Positions 8,323 through 15,701 of a stretch of DNA of 64,000 nt are shown here, in pieces; the first letter of the stretch is position 1; each line of letters opens with the position of its first letter. The DNA comes from Erythrobacter sp. F6033 (GTDB lineage: Bacteria; Pseudomonadota; Alphaproteobacteria; Sphingomonadales; Sphingomonadaceae). The stretch spans positions 1,240,001 through 1,304,000 of the forward strand of contig NZ_JALKAZ010000001.1 of assembly GCF_023016005.1 (NCBI RefSeq). The letters run 5' to 3'. Position numbers and translations under genes: made by a program. Below the pieces are notes generated by a model. The model had not been told where the DNA came from. It did no database searches and worked only from the letters and a program-made list of their open reading frames with translations.

Positions 8323-8862
8323 GTGAAAGAAAACGCCGAAGCATTCGAAGCGCGCATTTCACCTGTGCGCTCGATCGCTCTTGGTGTTCTTTCTGCCGGA
8401 TTTGTAGCAGTTGGCTTTTTGCTGGTCGGTGCTTTCGGCGCGATTGATTTCGAAAGCAGCCGATTTCCTGCATGGGTTGTGCAGGTTGCTGGATGGTTGA
8501 GCATCGTCTTTTTCGGACCGCTCACATTTGTGCATCTCTGGCGCGGCCTTAATCCCGGCCTAGCGGTGCGGATCAATTCTGATGGGATGCTGCTTAAAGA
8601 CTTTTCAGCAGACATGATTCCGTGGTCCGATGTGCAGGAGCTTCGCAGTCTGAATGTGATGGGCACGAATATGCTGCAGTTCGAAGTGACCGATGCGCGC
8701 ATGGAGCAATTCGGTTGGTTCCGGCGCAAATCTGCTGAGATCAATCGTTCGACTTCGGGGCTGGCGCATTCAATCGTCGTGAACAACACAAACCGGAGCC
8801 ATTCGGAATTGCTCGAGGCAGTTACCTTTTTTGCTCCACCACAACTCTCACAGTATTTGTAG
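8323..8862 (+). CDS. STM3941-like small membrane protein
   Basis: A 179-residue protein starting at GTG two bases after the sdhA stop, so probably co-transcribed with sdhCDA. There are two membrane helices (about residues 18-40 and 50-70), then a cytoplasmic domain with the motif DGMLLKDFSADMIPWSDV, a PH-like pattern shared with STM3941-type proteins. The function is unknown. It occupies the position usually held by sdhB. No link to complex II assembly can be claimed from the sequence. Confidence 0.7.
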   Translation: MKENAEAFEARISPVRSIALGVLSAGFVAVGFLLVGAFGAIDFESSRFPAWVVQVAGWLSIVFFGPLTFVHLWRGLNPGLAVRINSDGMLLKDFSADMIPWSDVQELRSLNVMGTNMLQFEVTDARMEQFGWFRRKSAEINRSTSGLAHSIVVNNTNRSHSELLEAVTFFAPPQLSQYL

Positions 8863-8937
8863 GTTCGTCTGAAGTCAGTTCACCTCAAATTCAGATCGCA
8901 GATGAGACTATCTACTTGAAATAAAGGGGAAGTTGCT

Positions 8938-9351
8938 GTGTTTCTCGATCTAATCGTCCTATCAAGTGTTGCTGCATCTCCCACTTTTAGCGGAGAATTT
9001 TCTGGGTATCACTTTGATCAGACAACCCCGAACAGGTGGGAACGCTTTGATCTCGTCCTTACGAACGAGACCGAAGCCGTCTCCGAGATAAAGGTATGTC
9101 CGAACCAAGCGCAAATGGTTATGCGTGATCACCAACGCTCTGAAATCGGCGCTTTTGCGATCAAATTCGACGATGCCAATTGGAGCTACAGTTGCGAGAC
9201 GCGATCTGTCGATGCTGGCGAAAGCGTAACGCTGAAGCTGTTCTTCCGTGCGAGACATGCGCCGGGCCCGCAGCGCGATGTTACGGTGCAAACGAGCGCA
9301 GGTGATTTCATGATTAAGGGTGGCAAACAGCGGGTCGCGTTGAACCGCTAA
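8938..9351 (+). CDS. Hypothetical exported protein
   Basis: A 137-residue protein beginning at GTG, preceded by AAAGGGGA about 7 bases upstream. The N-terminus (MFLDLIVLSSVAASPTFSG) could be a short signal peptide. The rest has alternating beta-type patterns (FDLVLTNETEAVSEIKV, ESVTLKLFFRAR) suggesting a small beta-sandwich, and two cysteines that could pair in the periplasm. Base composition is less GC-rich than that of sdhA. I do not recognise a family. Confidence 0.6.
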   Translation: MFLDLIVLSSVAASPTFSGEFSGYHFDQTTPNRWERFDLVLTNETEAVSEIKVCPNQAQMVMRDHQRSEIGAFAIKFDDANWSYSCETRSVDAGESVTLKLFFRARHAPGPQRDVTVQTSAGDFMIKGGKQRVALNR

Positions 9352-9467
9352 CGCCTGCCGCTCACCCGCCGTCGAAACCGGCTCTCTTGTAATATGTGAT
9401 TGCCCTGCTGTTGGTGCTTGTCCCACGCGCGCAAAGCGGCGATACATTCGCTGACGGGGGAACACAT

Positions 9468-10706
9468 TTGCTTGCACGTTTTGACGATCCGGCGATCGAA
9501 CGCGCTTATGTTGCCAGTGAGCGCGAGGCGCGCATTCCTGGCACGCGGTTTCTCGCGGCGATCGGGATCGTCACACTGATCTCCTATATCGGGTTTAACC
9601 CGATGCATTTCCCCCTTGAGGGCGTGCTTGCTTACAACCTTGCTGCTGGTCCGTTTATCCTGCTTCTCGGGGCGATTATCGGGCTGACCTTTACACAGGT
9701 CTATCTCGACAAGCCGTGGATTGATCTGATCATCTTTTCGGTCATGGCCGCTGTAATGGTCATGCTGATTGACGCTTTGGGAGCGCAGGCCGACATCACC
9801 AATATCAGTCGGCTCAGCATGGCGGTTATCAATCTCGGGATTCTGATGGTCTTTGCGAGTCTCGGGTTTGTGGCAACCGCGCGGTACTTTGTCGTCTGGG
9901 CAATCATATTGCTGGCACTGTATGCGGCATTCCTGTTGCAAGCCGACAGGAGCATTGTGAACAAGGTCTATTCCTTCACCAATTTCACGACCTTTTTCAC
10001 CTTCGCCTGCTTTGTGAACTGGGACATTGATCGCCGCGCGCGCAAGACATTTGCGGCGACACTTGCATTGGAAGAAGAGCGCGCGAAGACGGAGGAATTG
10101 CTCCACAATGTGCTGCCTGAGAAAGTCGCGAAGCGGCTTCAACGCGGAGAGACGATTGCCGATTCCTATGGCGATGTGTCAGTCATATTCGTCGATATTG
10201 TCGGGTTTTCATCGCTGGCCAAGCGGCTTTCCCCTGGGCATTTGGTGAAGACGCTCAACACGGTTTTCGGCCTTGCTGATGCAAGCGCAGAGCGGTTCGG
10301 CGTCGAAAAGGTGAAGACTGTTGGCGATGCCTATCTGGCGGTCGTCGGCGGGCATTCTTCAAGCGGCAGAGGCGCGGCTGATGCGATCCACTTTGCGCAG
10401 GATCTGATTGCGGCGGTTGCCAAATTCTCTGGCGATTCCGGCATCGATGTTGCCATTCGCATTGGTATCCACACCGGAAATGTCGTTGGCGGCGTCGTGG
10501 GGTCACAGCGTTTGGCCTATGATTATTGGGGCAACACAATGAACATCGCGAGCCGGATCGAAGGGGTGGCATCGCCCAACGGTATCGCGGTTTCCGAAGC
10601 AACCTATCTTGGCGCCCACGACAAGGCTCTATTTACCGAACCCGAGCTGATGACGCTCAAAGGCGTGGGTGAAATGAAGGTTTACCGCGTCGTCAGCGAA
10701 GACTGA
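9468..10706 (+). CDS. Membrane-bound class III adenylate cyclase
   Basis: About 412 residues: six membrane helices (residues ~27-180), a short helical linker (ALEEERAKTEELLHNVLP) and a class III cyclase domain. The metal-binding aspartates are D243 (FVDIVGFS) and D287 (VGDAYL). Lys283 and Asp352 (YDYWGNT) are the residues that select adenine, and Asn359 and Arg363 complete the active site, so the product should be cAMP. All catalytic residues are present and the domain looks able to dimerise. I chose TTG at 9468 because GGGGGA lies 6 bases upstream. A GTG at 9396 would add a short hydrophobic leader and is possible. The C13 peptidase gene follows after 51 bases. Confidence 0.9.
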   Translation: MLARFDDPAIERAYVASEREARIPGTRFLAAIGIVTLISYIGFNPMHFPLEGVLAYNLAAGPFILLLGAIIGLTFTQVYLDKPWIDLIIFSVMAAVMVMLIDALGAQADITNISRLSMAVINLGILMVFASLGFVATARYFVVWAIILLALYAAFLLQADRSIVNKVYSFTNFTTFFTFACFVNWDIDRRARKTFAATLALEEERAKTEELLHNVLPEKVAKRLQRGETIADSYGDVSVIFVDIVGFSSLAKRLSPGHLVKTLNTVFGLADASAERFGVEKVKTVGDAYLAVVGGHSSSGRGAADAIHFAQDLIAAVAKFSGDSGIDVAIRIGIHTGNVVGGVVGSQRLAYDYWGNTMNIASRIEGVASPNGIAVSEATYLGAHDKALFTEPELMTLKGVGEMKVYRVVSED

Positions 10707-10757
10707 TCTGCTATAGCGATACTTGACCAAGTGCCCCGTCGCGGGCAGCTTTCGCAG

Positions 10758-11750
10758 ATGCAAAGATCAGTAGTCGCAGCTCTATCCCTTTTCAGCCTCC
10801 TCGCATCACCCGTTGTGGCTCAAGACGCAGAAGGCGCCGCTGATAAAGGGGCGAACCAGCCTCCCGAACATATTGAGCCGTTTCCCAACCTTGCCATCGG
10901 GTCGAGCCGCAAAAAGGCGCAGGCCAGTTTCGAGCTTTCCCCGCATCTTCAACGCGCGGTTCCTGCCAAAGAAATGCTCAAACAGCAGCGCAGGCTCAAT
11001 CGTTCGCTCGATGCGCTTCAGCGGGAGCGATCCGGCACTATCGATGCCTATGTCGTTTCTGTTGCGCTCGACAGCGATCCCGTTTTCGCCAGAGAAGCGC
11101 GCGAAGCCGGAAAGGTTCTGTCGCGCCGGTATGGCGGGGAAGGGCGCACCCTCGTGCTCGCCGGGCCTGACGGCGCCCGCGATGATCAGGCGCAAGGATC
11201 GATCCGTTCACTCCTGCTCAGTCTGGCCCGTATCGCCGAATTGATGAACACCGAAGAAGATGTGCTGGTGCTATACACGACCAGTCACGGCGCCAAAGTC
11301 GGCCTGATCAATCACTACGGTGATACCGAATATGGCGTGTTGTCGCCAAAGCGACTGGCGGAAGTGTTTGAAGAGCTGGGCATTGAACGTCGCCTTTTGA
11401 TTATCAGCGCGTGTTATTCCGGCGTGTTCATTCCAGAACTTGCCAGCACGGAAACAGCGATCCTGACAGCCGCCGCCGCGCAGCGCACATCGTTTGGCTG
11501 CGAACCGGACAACGATTGGACTTTCTACGGCGACGCCATGATCAACCGCGCTTTGCGCCGGCCTCAGCCATTGGCCGAAGCGGCCAAAGATGCGAGCAGG
11601 AAAGTCGCGCAATGGGAAAGCAAGCGCCGATTGCTTGCATCGCTTCCGCAGTCTTCAATCGGTTCAGACGCCGATGTCTGGCTTTCCCAGTTGGAGGGCC
11701 GGATGCCGCAAACTGCGACGCAGCCTGTGGGTCGGTCGTCGGCGGAATAG
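10758..11750 (+). CDS. C13 family (legumain-like) cysteine peptidase, exported
   Basis: A 330-residue protein with a clear signal peptide (MQRSVVAALSLFSLLASPVVAQ). The caspase-like fold is shown by YTTSHGAKVGL with the catalytic His and IISACYSGVFIP with the catalytic Cys, the arrangement of peptidase family C13. The substrate is unknown. It is 51 bases downstream of the adenylate cyclase on the same strand and could be co-transcribed. The ATG at 10758 is chosen since it puts the signal peptide at the N-terminus. It ends four bases from the convergent esterase/cyclophilin gene. Confidence 0.87.
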   Translation: MQRSVVAALSLFSLLASPVVAQDAEGAADKGANQPPEHIEPFPNLAIGSSRKKAQASFELSPHLQRAVPAKEMLKQQRRLNRSLDALQRERSGTIDAYVVSVALDSDPVFAREAREAGKVLSRRYGGEGRTLVLAGPDGARDDQAQGSIRSLLLSLARIAELMNTEEDVLVLYTTSHGAKVGLINHYGDTEYGVLSPKRLAEVFEELGIERRLLIISACYSGVFIPELASTETAILTAAAAQRTSFGCEPDNDWTFYGDAMINRALRRPQPLAEAAKDASRKVAQWESKRRLLASLPQSSIGSDADVWLSQLEGRMPQTATQPVGRSSAE

Positions 11751-11754
11751 CGAG

Positions 11755-13359
11755 CTATTCTGCGGCGGATTCAACGCGGCGCACATCAATGATTTTCACC
11801 GGATCGGCCAGCAATTGGCCGCGCATCATTCCTTCGCCCTTGTTCGGATCGGCCTTTGCCGCGTGGATAGCCGTGACGACATCCATCCCTTCTGTGACAT
11901 AGCCGAACACGGCGTATCCGTTCTTCCAGATGGGATCGTCCGATTCAGGCTGCGCGTCCAAGCCGACCTGATCCTGCAACATGATCGAAAAATCACCGTT
12001 TGCGGTTCCGGGCTCACCCATCGCCATGGAAAGCGCGCCGCTCGTGTGGCTCAACCCGGTAACGTTCGTCGGCTCATGCTGAATGCCGTCCAGTATCCGC
12101 TTCGGATCCCATTGTGTGCCGCCCTGTATCAGACCATTCGGGCGAGGATCGCGGTCCAGTTTCATCGCACGATAGAATACGGTGCCATCGAACCGGTCTT
12201 CTTCCGCGTATCGAAGGAAATTGGCCGCAGTGATGGGCGCGCGCTCTGTTTCCAGAGCGACGGTAATGTTCCCCAGTGATGTTTCGATGATAACCGGGAC
12301 CGTTTCATAAATGGTCGTGTCGATCTCGGTCGACGGCGGCGGAGGCAGGACAACGTCTTTACGAGCGGAGCGCACCTCAAATTTCATCAACAAGGTGCGC
12401 TGCCGATCTGAAAAATTGTCATCGGATGCGAGGTAAATATAGGTCCGGTCCAATTCTTCTCTGACGGTCAGGCCCTCAAAATTGTCGAGTGTAAGCGGAG
12501 GAAGAAAGCTGGCCACGGTCTCGGCCTTGTTCGCGCTATCCACCGCGACGATGGCGGCCGCGTTGCCTTGCTGCGGGGAATAGCTGCGGAACAGGATGTA
12601 GCATGTGCCGTCGCTCGTGCAGTCGGCATCGGTTGGCACCGCACCGCGCCCGTTCAACGGGGCAGGGGGGCTGACCTCGAAGCTGACAAGCCCGCCATCC
12701 CGTTCACGCATGCAGTTGAGGACATCGCTGCCCGCCCATTCGCCGCATGCAATCAAGCCGTCTGGCGAAACTGCCAGAGTTTCCATGCCGGCATTGCTTT
12801 CGGCATCGAATACGAGATCAGCGATAGGCAGGTCGGTGGCCTCTGCGCGGCTGTCCAATGAAGAATAGCGCCAGATGCGGTGATCACGCTCAAACGCGAC
12901 CAGCCAGCTGCCGTCGGCGGATTTCGCAATCGCTTCTGAGTCTGCCTCTTCCTTACGCTTGAGCCGTTTGCCCTTGAGATCGAGCAGCGGGCCGCTTTCG
13001 ATGTTGAAAATATCGAGCAGTTTGCCGTCCAACTCGTCGGTCTGGATTGCGAGCCAGCGTCCATCATCGGTGACGCCGTATAGCGTGCCATCGACCCATT
13101 CGAGCGAGGATATGCCGCCGATCTTTTCATCGCCCGGCTCAATGCCGACACCGCCATAATAGACCAGTTCGCCGACTTCGTTCGCCGCCGGGTCTGATGG
13201 ATCAATGGACACTGGCTCCGTCAGAACGGAAAGCCCGGCTTCCTGTTGGTCCGCTGCGCTTTGGGCATTGTCAGGTGCTCTTGGTTCGGCGGTCACTGAA
13301 CGGCTAGCTGCTGCCAAGAGTATGGCAGTCGACGCGATGAATGTTGAAAGCGTTGTCAT
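11755..13359 (-). CDS. Fusion of phytase-type esterase-like domain and cyclophilin PPIase, exported
   Basis: A 534-residue protein with an N-terminal signal peptide (MTTLSTFIASTAILLAAAS). Residues ~65-345 match the 'esterase-like activity of phytase' beta-propeller family (GGISSLEWVDGTLYGVTDDG, DSEAIAKSADGSWLVAFERD, DNFEGLTVREE). Residues ~360-530 are a cyclophilin-type peptidyl-prolyl isomerase (PVIIETSLGNITVALE, AANFLRYAEEDRFDGTVFYR, NGYAVFGYVTEGMDVV). A Pro-rich linker (LPPPPSTEID) joins them. Both domains seem complete. Each family usually exists as a separate protein. The fusion suggests a periplasmic enzyme with its own folding helper, or a PPIase carried on a propeller scaffold; neither is shown. 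Confidence 0.88.
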   Translation of the reverse strand: MTTLSTFIASTAILLAAASRSVTAEPRAPDNAQSAADQQEAGLSVLTEPVSIDPSDPAANEVGELVYYGGVGIEPGDEKIGGISSLEWVDGTLYGVTDDGRWLAIQTDELDGKLLDIFNIESGPLLDLKGKRLKRKEEADSEAIAKSADGSWLVAFERDHRIWRYSSLDSRAEATDLPIADLVFDAESNAGMETLAVSPDGLIACGEWAGSDVLNCMRERDGGLVSFEVSPPAPLNGRGAVPTDADCTSDGTCYILFRSYSPQQGNAAAIVAVDSANKAETVASFLPPLTLDNFEGLTVREELDRTYIYLASDDNFSDRQRTLLMKFEVRSARKDVVLPPPPSTEIDTTIYETVPVIIETSLGNITVALETERAPITAANFLRYAEEDRFDGTVFYRAMKLDRDPRPNGLIQGGTQWDPKRILDGIQHEPTNVTGLSHTSGALSMAMGEPGTANGDFSIMLQDQVGLDAQPESDDPIWKNGYAVFGYVTEGMDVVTAIHAAKADPNKGEGMMRGQLLADPVKIIDVRRVESAAE

Positions 13360-13429
13360 TCGTCCGTTTTGATTGACCGTTTGCAGAAGAGCAAGGGGCG
13401 AGAGGGCTCGTTAATCCACGCTTCATGTT

Positions 13430-13460
13430 TACAAACGTAGTCGATGTGACTACAGATGTA
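13430..13460 (+). promoter_or_regulatory. Tandem BlaI/CopY-type operators upstream of blaI
   Basis: Two copies of the TACA-N2-(T/C)GTA dyad: TACAAACGTA at 13430-13439 and TACAGATGTA at 13451-13460. Centres are 21 bp apart, two DNA turns. The second is the exact TACAnnTGTA core used by BlaI, MecI and CopY repressors. TTTACA at 13428-13433 resembles a -35 box and a weak -10-like TACAGA follows after 17 bp, so the two operators would cover both promoter boxes (inference). They precede the blaI start by 22 bp, which supports autorepression. Confidence 0.75.
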
Positions 13461-13482
13461 ATCAAGCAGACGGGAGGCCAGC

Positions 13483-13872
13483 TTGGCAAAGTCAAACGAC
13501 ACATCACCGGAGCGAATAAGCGAGGCAGAGCACGCCGTAATGGAAGTGCTGTGGGATCGCGAAACGGCAACAGCCGCGGAAGTTTGCGAAGAAGTCTGCG
13601 AAAAGCGTGGATGGAGCCTGCCTACGGTCAAAACGCTGCTTTCACGGCTCGTCCAAAAACAAGCCATTGAGACACGTCCTGACGGTCGCCGCTTTCTTTA
13701 CAGTCCATTGATGCAGCGATCCGATTATGTCGGCGGTGAATCGCGGCGTCTGGTAGATCGACTGTTTGGAGGGAAGGCGGCCTCATTGGTCGCACATCTC
13801 GCAGAATCCGAAGCGCTCACAGGCGATGACCTTGCCGAGATCGAAGCTCTTTTAAAGGAGCTGAAACAATGA
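13483..13872 (+). CDS. blaI: BlaI/MecI/CopY family transcriptional repressor
   Basis: A 129-residue winged-helix repressor. ISEAEHAVMEVLWD near the N-terminus, the recognition-helix region LPTVKTLLSRLVQK (residues 46-59) and the wing KQAIETRPDGRRFLYSP are family hallmarks. The C-terminal helices serve dimerisation. In known systems the repressor is cleaved or released after an M56 membrane peptidase senses a signal. The start is TTG with GGGAGG 6 bases upstream. It overlaps the M56 gene by ATGA, and the two operators upstream fit autoregulation. Confidence 0.93.
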   Translation: MAKSNDTSPERISEAEHAVMEVLWDRETATAAEVCEEVCEKRGWSLPTVKTLLSRLVQKQAIETRPDGRRFLYSPLMQRSDYVGGESRRLVDRLFGGKAASLVAHLAESEALTGDDLAEIEALLKELKQ

Positions 13873-15557
13873 CCGATTGGCTCTTTGATACGCTCGTTTG
13901 GACCGCTGCTCTGATCGCTTTGGTTCTTGTCCTTCGCCGGCCCGTCACGCGCTGGTTTGGTCCGCAATTCGCCTATGCGCTTTGGGCCTTGCCGATGCTG
14001 CGATTGCTGATGCCGCCGATTACCCTGCCAGCGTGGCTCAAGCCAGAGCCTGCGGCAAATGAAGCTCTTACAATTCTCCCGGCCCAGACCTCCATTGCTC
14101 CAGTTGCGACACAAAACACTGCGAGCGGTTTACCGTCTGAAAACGGAGCGGCAGCGACCGATCTGGTCACACCGATTACCCCGTCATCCAGTCTTGCGAC
14201 ACTTGTTGAGGCACTCCCTTTGGTGGAGATTGGATGCGCGGTGTGGTTGATCGGCGCTGCCATTTTTATGTGGCACCGGTTCAGCAGCTATTTCGAGCTG
14301 CGATCAGACTTGCTTGCAGAATCCCGCGAAGTGGGCCGCGAAGGCAAGGTTCGCTTGATCGAAACGCCGGGCACTAATGCACCGATTGCCTTTGGCGTGA
14401 TCGACCCCGTTATTGCGATGCCGGAAGGGTTTATGGCCCAGCCAAACCGAACGGCGCGTGATCTCGCTTTGGCGCACGAACTTGCACACCATCACGGTCG
14501 CGATTTGCTGATCAATATTGCCGTGCAGCCCTTGTTTGCGCTGCATTGGTGGAACCCGCTCGGCCGGTATGGCTGGCTCGCGCTTCGCCGCGATCAGGAG
14601 GCGGCATGCGATGCGCGTGTCATGTCAAACCAACCGATCGAAGGCCGCGCCACCTACGCCAATCTCATCGCCAGTTTTGCCGCTGGTCCGAATGTCGCCC
14701 CCTCTAACACCGCTTTGGCTGCGCCAATGGCGTGTCCGGTGCTCGGCGACAAATCCATTATCCATCGTTTGAGGAGCCTGAATATGACCGAGACTTCAAC
14801 CCGCCGCCGCTTGGCTGGACGCTTTATGATGGGCGCGGCGATCATTGCTTTGCCGCTAACCGCGTCGATCACATATGCTGAAAGCATCGCACCTGCGGCG
14901 CCTGCTGCCCCGGTTGCACCAGCGGCCCCGCTTGCACCTGGAGTGAATATCGCACCTCCAGCGCCTCCGGCTCCTCCTGTACCCCCGATTGCGCCAGCGG
15001 CGGTCTCTGCCAGCGCCATTGTCACGATTGACCCGGATACCGGCGTTACGATTGAGCAAGATGCAGACACCAGTGTCTACGTCTACGAGACAGCGGACGA
15101 AGACGGAAAAACCCGAACCAAAACAAAAACGCGCGTCAGGAAGATCGAGCTTAACAACAAGGGCGAGAAGCTGACCAAAGAAGAGCGTGAGGAAATCCTC
15201 GCCGAGCTGCGCGAAGACCTGGCTGAAGCCGATATCGATATCAAAAACGCGATGAAGGAAGTCGAGGTCGCGTTTATCGAAATGAACGGCGCCAAGGGCG
15301 AAAAGAGCCGCACGATCGTGAAGTCCGAATGCCGCGGCGACAGCGATGAAGTGGCGACTGTCGAAGAGAAAGAAGGCGAAGTTCGCAAGGTCTATCTCTG
15401 CCAAACCCGCGTTATGGCTCACGCGTTGAAAGGTTTGAAGGAAGCTCGCCGCTCCATCGCTGAAAGTGCCGACTTCCCGAGTGATATGCGTAAGGATGTA
15501 CTCCGTGAAATCGACAGGCAAATCCGCGAATGGGATAAAGCGCAAGCTGACGGCTAA
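13869..15557 (+). CDS. M56 (BlaR1-type) membrane metallopeptidase without beta-lactam sensor
   Basis: A 562-residue protein. Membrane helices lie at about 5-22, 33-52 and 117-134. The zinc motif HELAHH (His203, Glu204, His207) and the later EAACDARV third ligand mark an active M56 peptidase, and another hydrophobic helix lies at about 317-333. After it comes an Ala/Pro-rich linker (~336-375) and a charged C-terminal domain (~380-562) rich in Glu, Lys and Arg, probably outside the membrane. BlaR1 proper ends in a penicillin-binding domain with an SxxK motif; I see none here. The repressor BlaI is its likely cytoplasmic target. The inducer is unknown. Confidence 0.88.
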   Translation: MTDWLFDTLVWTAALIALVLVLRRPVTRWFGPQFAYALWALPMLRLLMPPITLPAWLKPEPAANEALTILPAQTSIAPVATQNTASGLPSENGAAATDLVTPITPSSSLATLVEALPLVEIGCAVWLIGAAIFMWHRFSSYFELRSDLLAESREVGREGKVRLIETPGTNAPIAFGVIDPVIAMPEGFMAQPNRTARDLALAHELAHHHGRDLLINIAVQPLFALHWWNPLGRYGWLALRRDQEAACDARVMSNQPIEGRATYANLIASFAAGPNVAPSNTALAAPMACPVLGDKSIIHRLRSLNMTETSTRRRLAGRFMMGAAIIALPLTASITYAESIAPAAPAAPVAPAAPLAPGVNIAPPAPPAPPVPPIAPAAVSASAIVTIDPDTGVTIEQDADTSVYVYETADEDGKTRTKTKTRVRKIELNNKGEKLTKEEREEILAELREDLAEADIDIKNAMKEVEVAFIEMNGAKGEKSRTIVKSECRGDSDEVATVEEKEGEVRKVYLCQTRVMAHALKGLKEARRSIAESADFPSDMRKDVLREIDRQIREWDKAQADG

Positions 15558-15589
15558 GCCATTCACCGCCAGTTCGCGCGGGCAAAACT

Positions 15590-15633
15590 AACAAGGGCGG
15601 CAGGTCACCTTGGTGATCTGCCACCTTTGTTTT
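15590..15633 (+). terminator. Rho-independent terminator after the M56 gene
   Basis: A long inverted repeat: the arms are 15590-15609 and 15612-15631, 17 of 20 positions complementary as DNA, with two of the three others able to form G-U pairs in RNA. A T-rich run overlaps the 3' arm. The innermost pairs must open to form a loop, since only two bases separate the arms. It lies 32 bases after the M56 stop and separates the blaI-M56 operon from creD. Confidence 0.8.
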
Positions 15634-15701
15634 CTGGTTCAGATAGAATTCACTTCATCGCTCACAAAGCACAACTCGTCTCACATTTAGGAGGATGAGC
15701 G

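Noticed and set aside
11746..11761. GAATAGCGAGCTATTC palindrome as a regulatory site or terminator
   Set aside because: It arises because two convergent genes both end with Ala-Glu-stop or similar codons (GAA TAG), so the symmetry is coincidental. There is no T-run.
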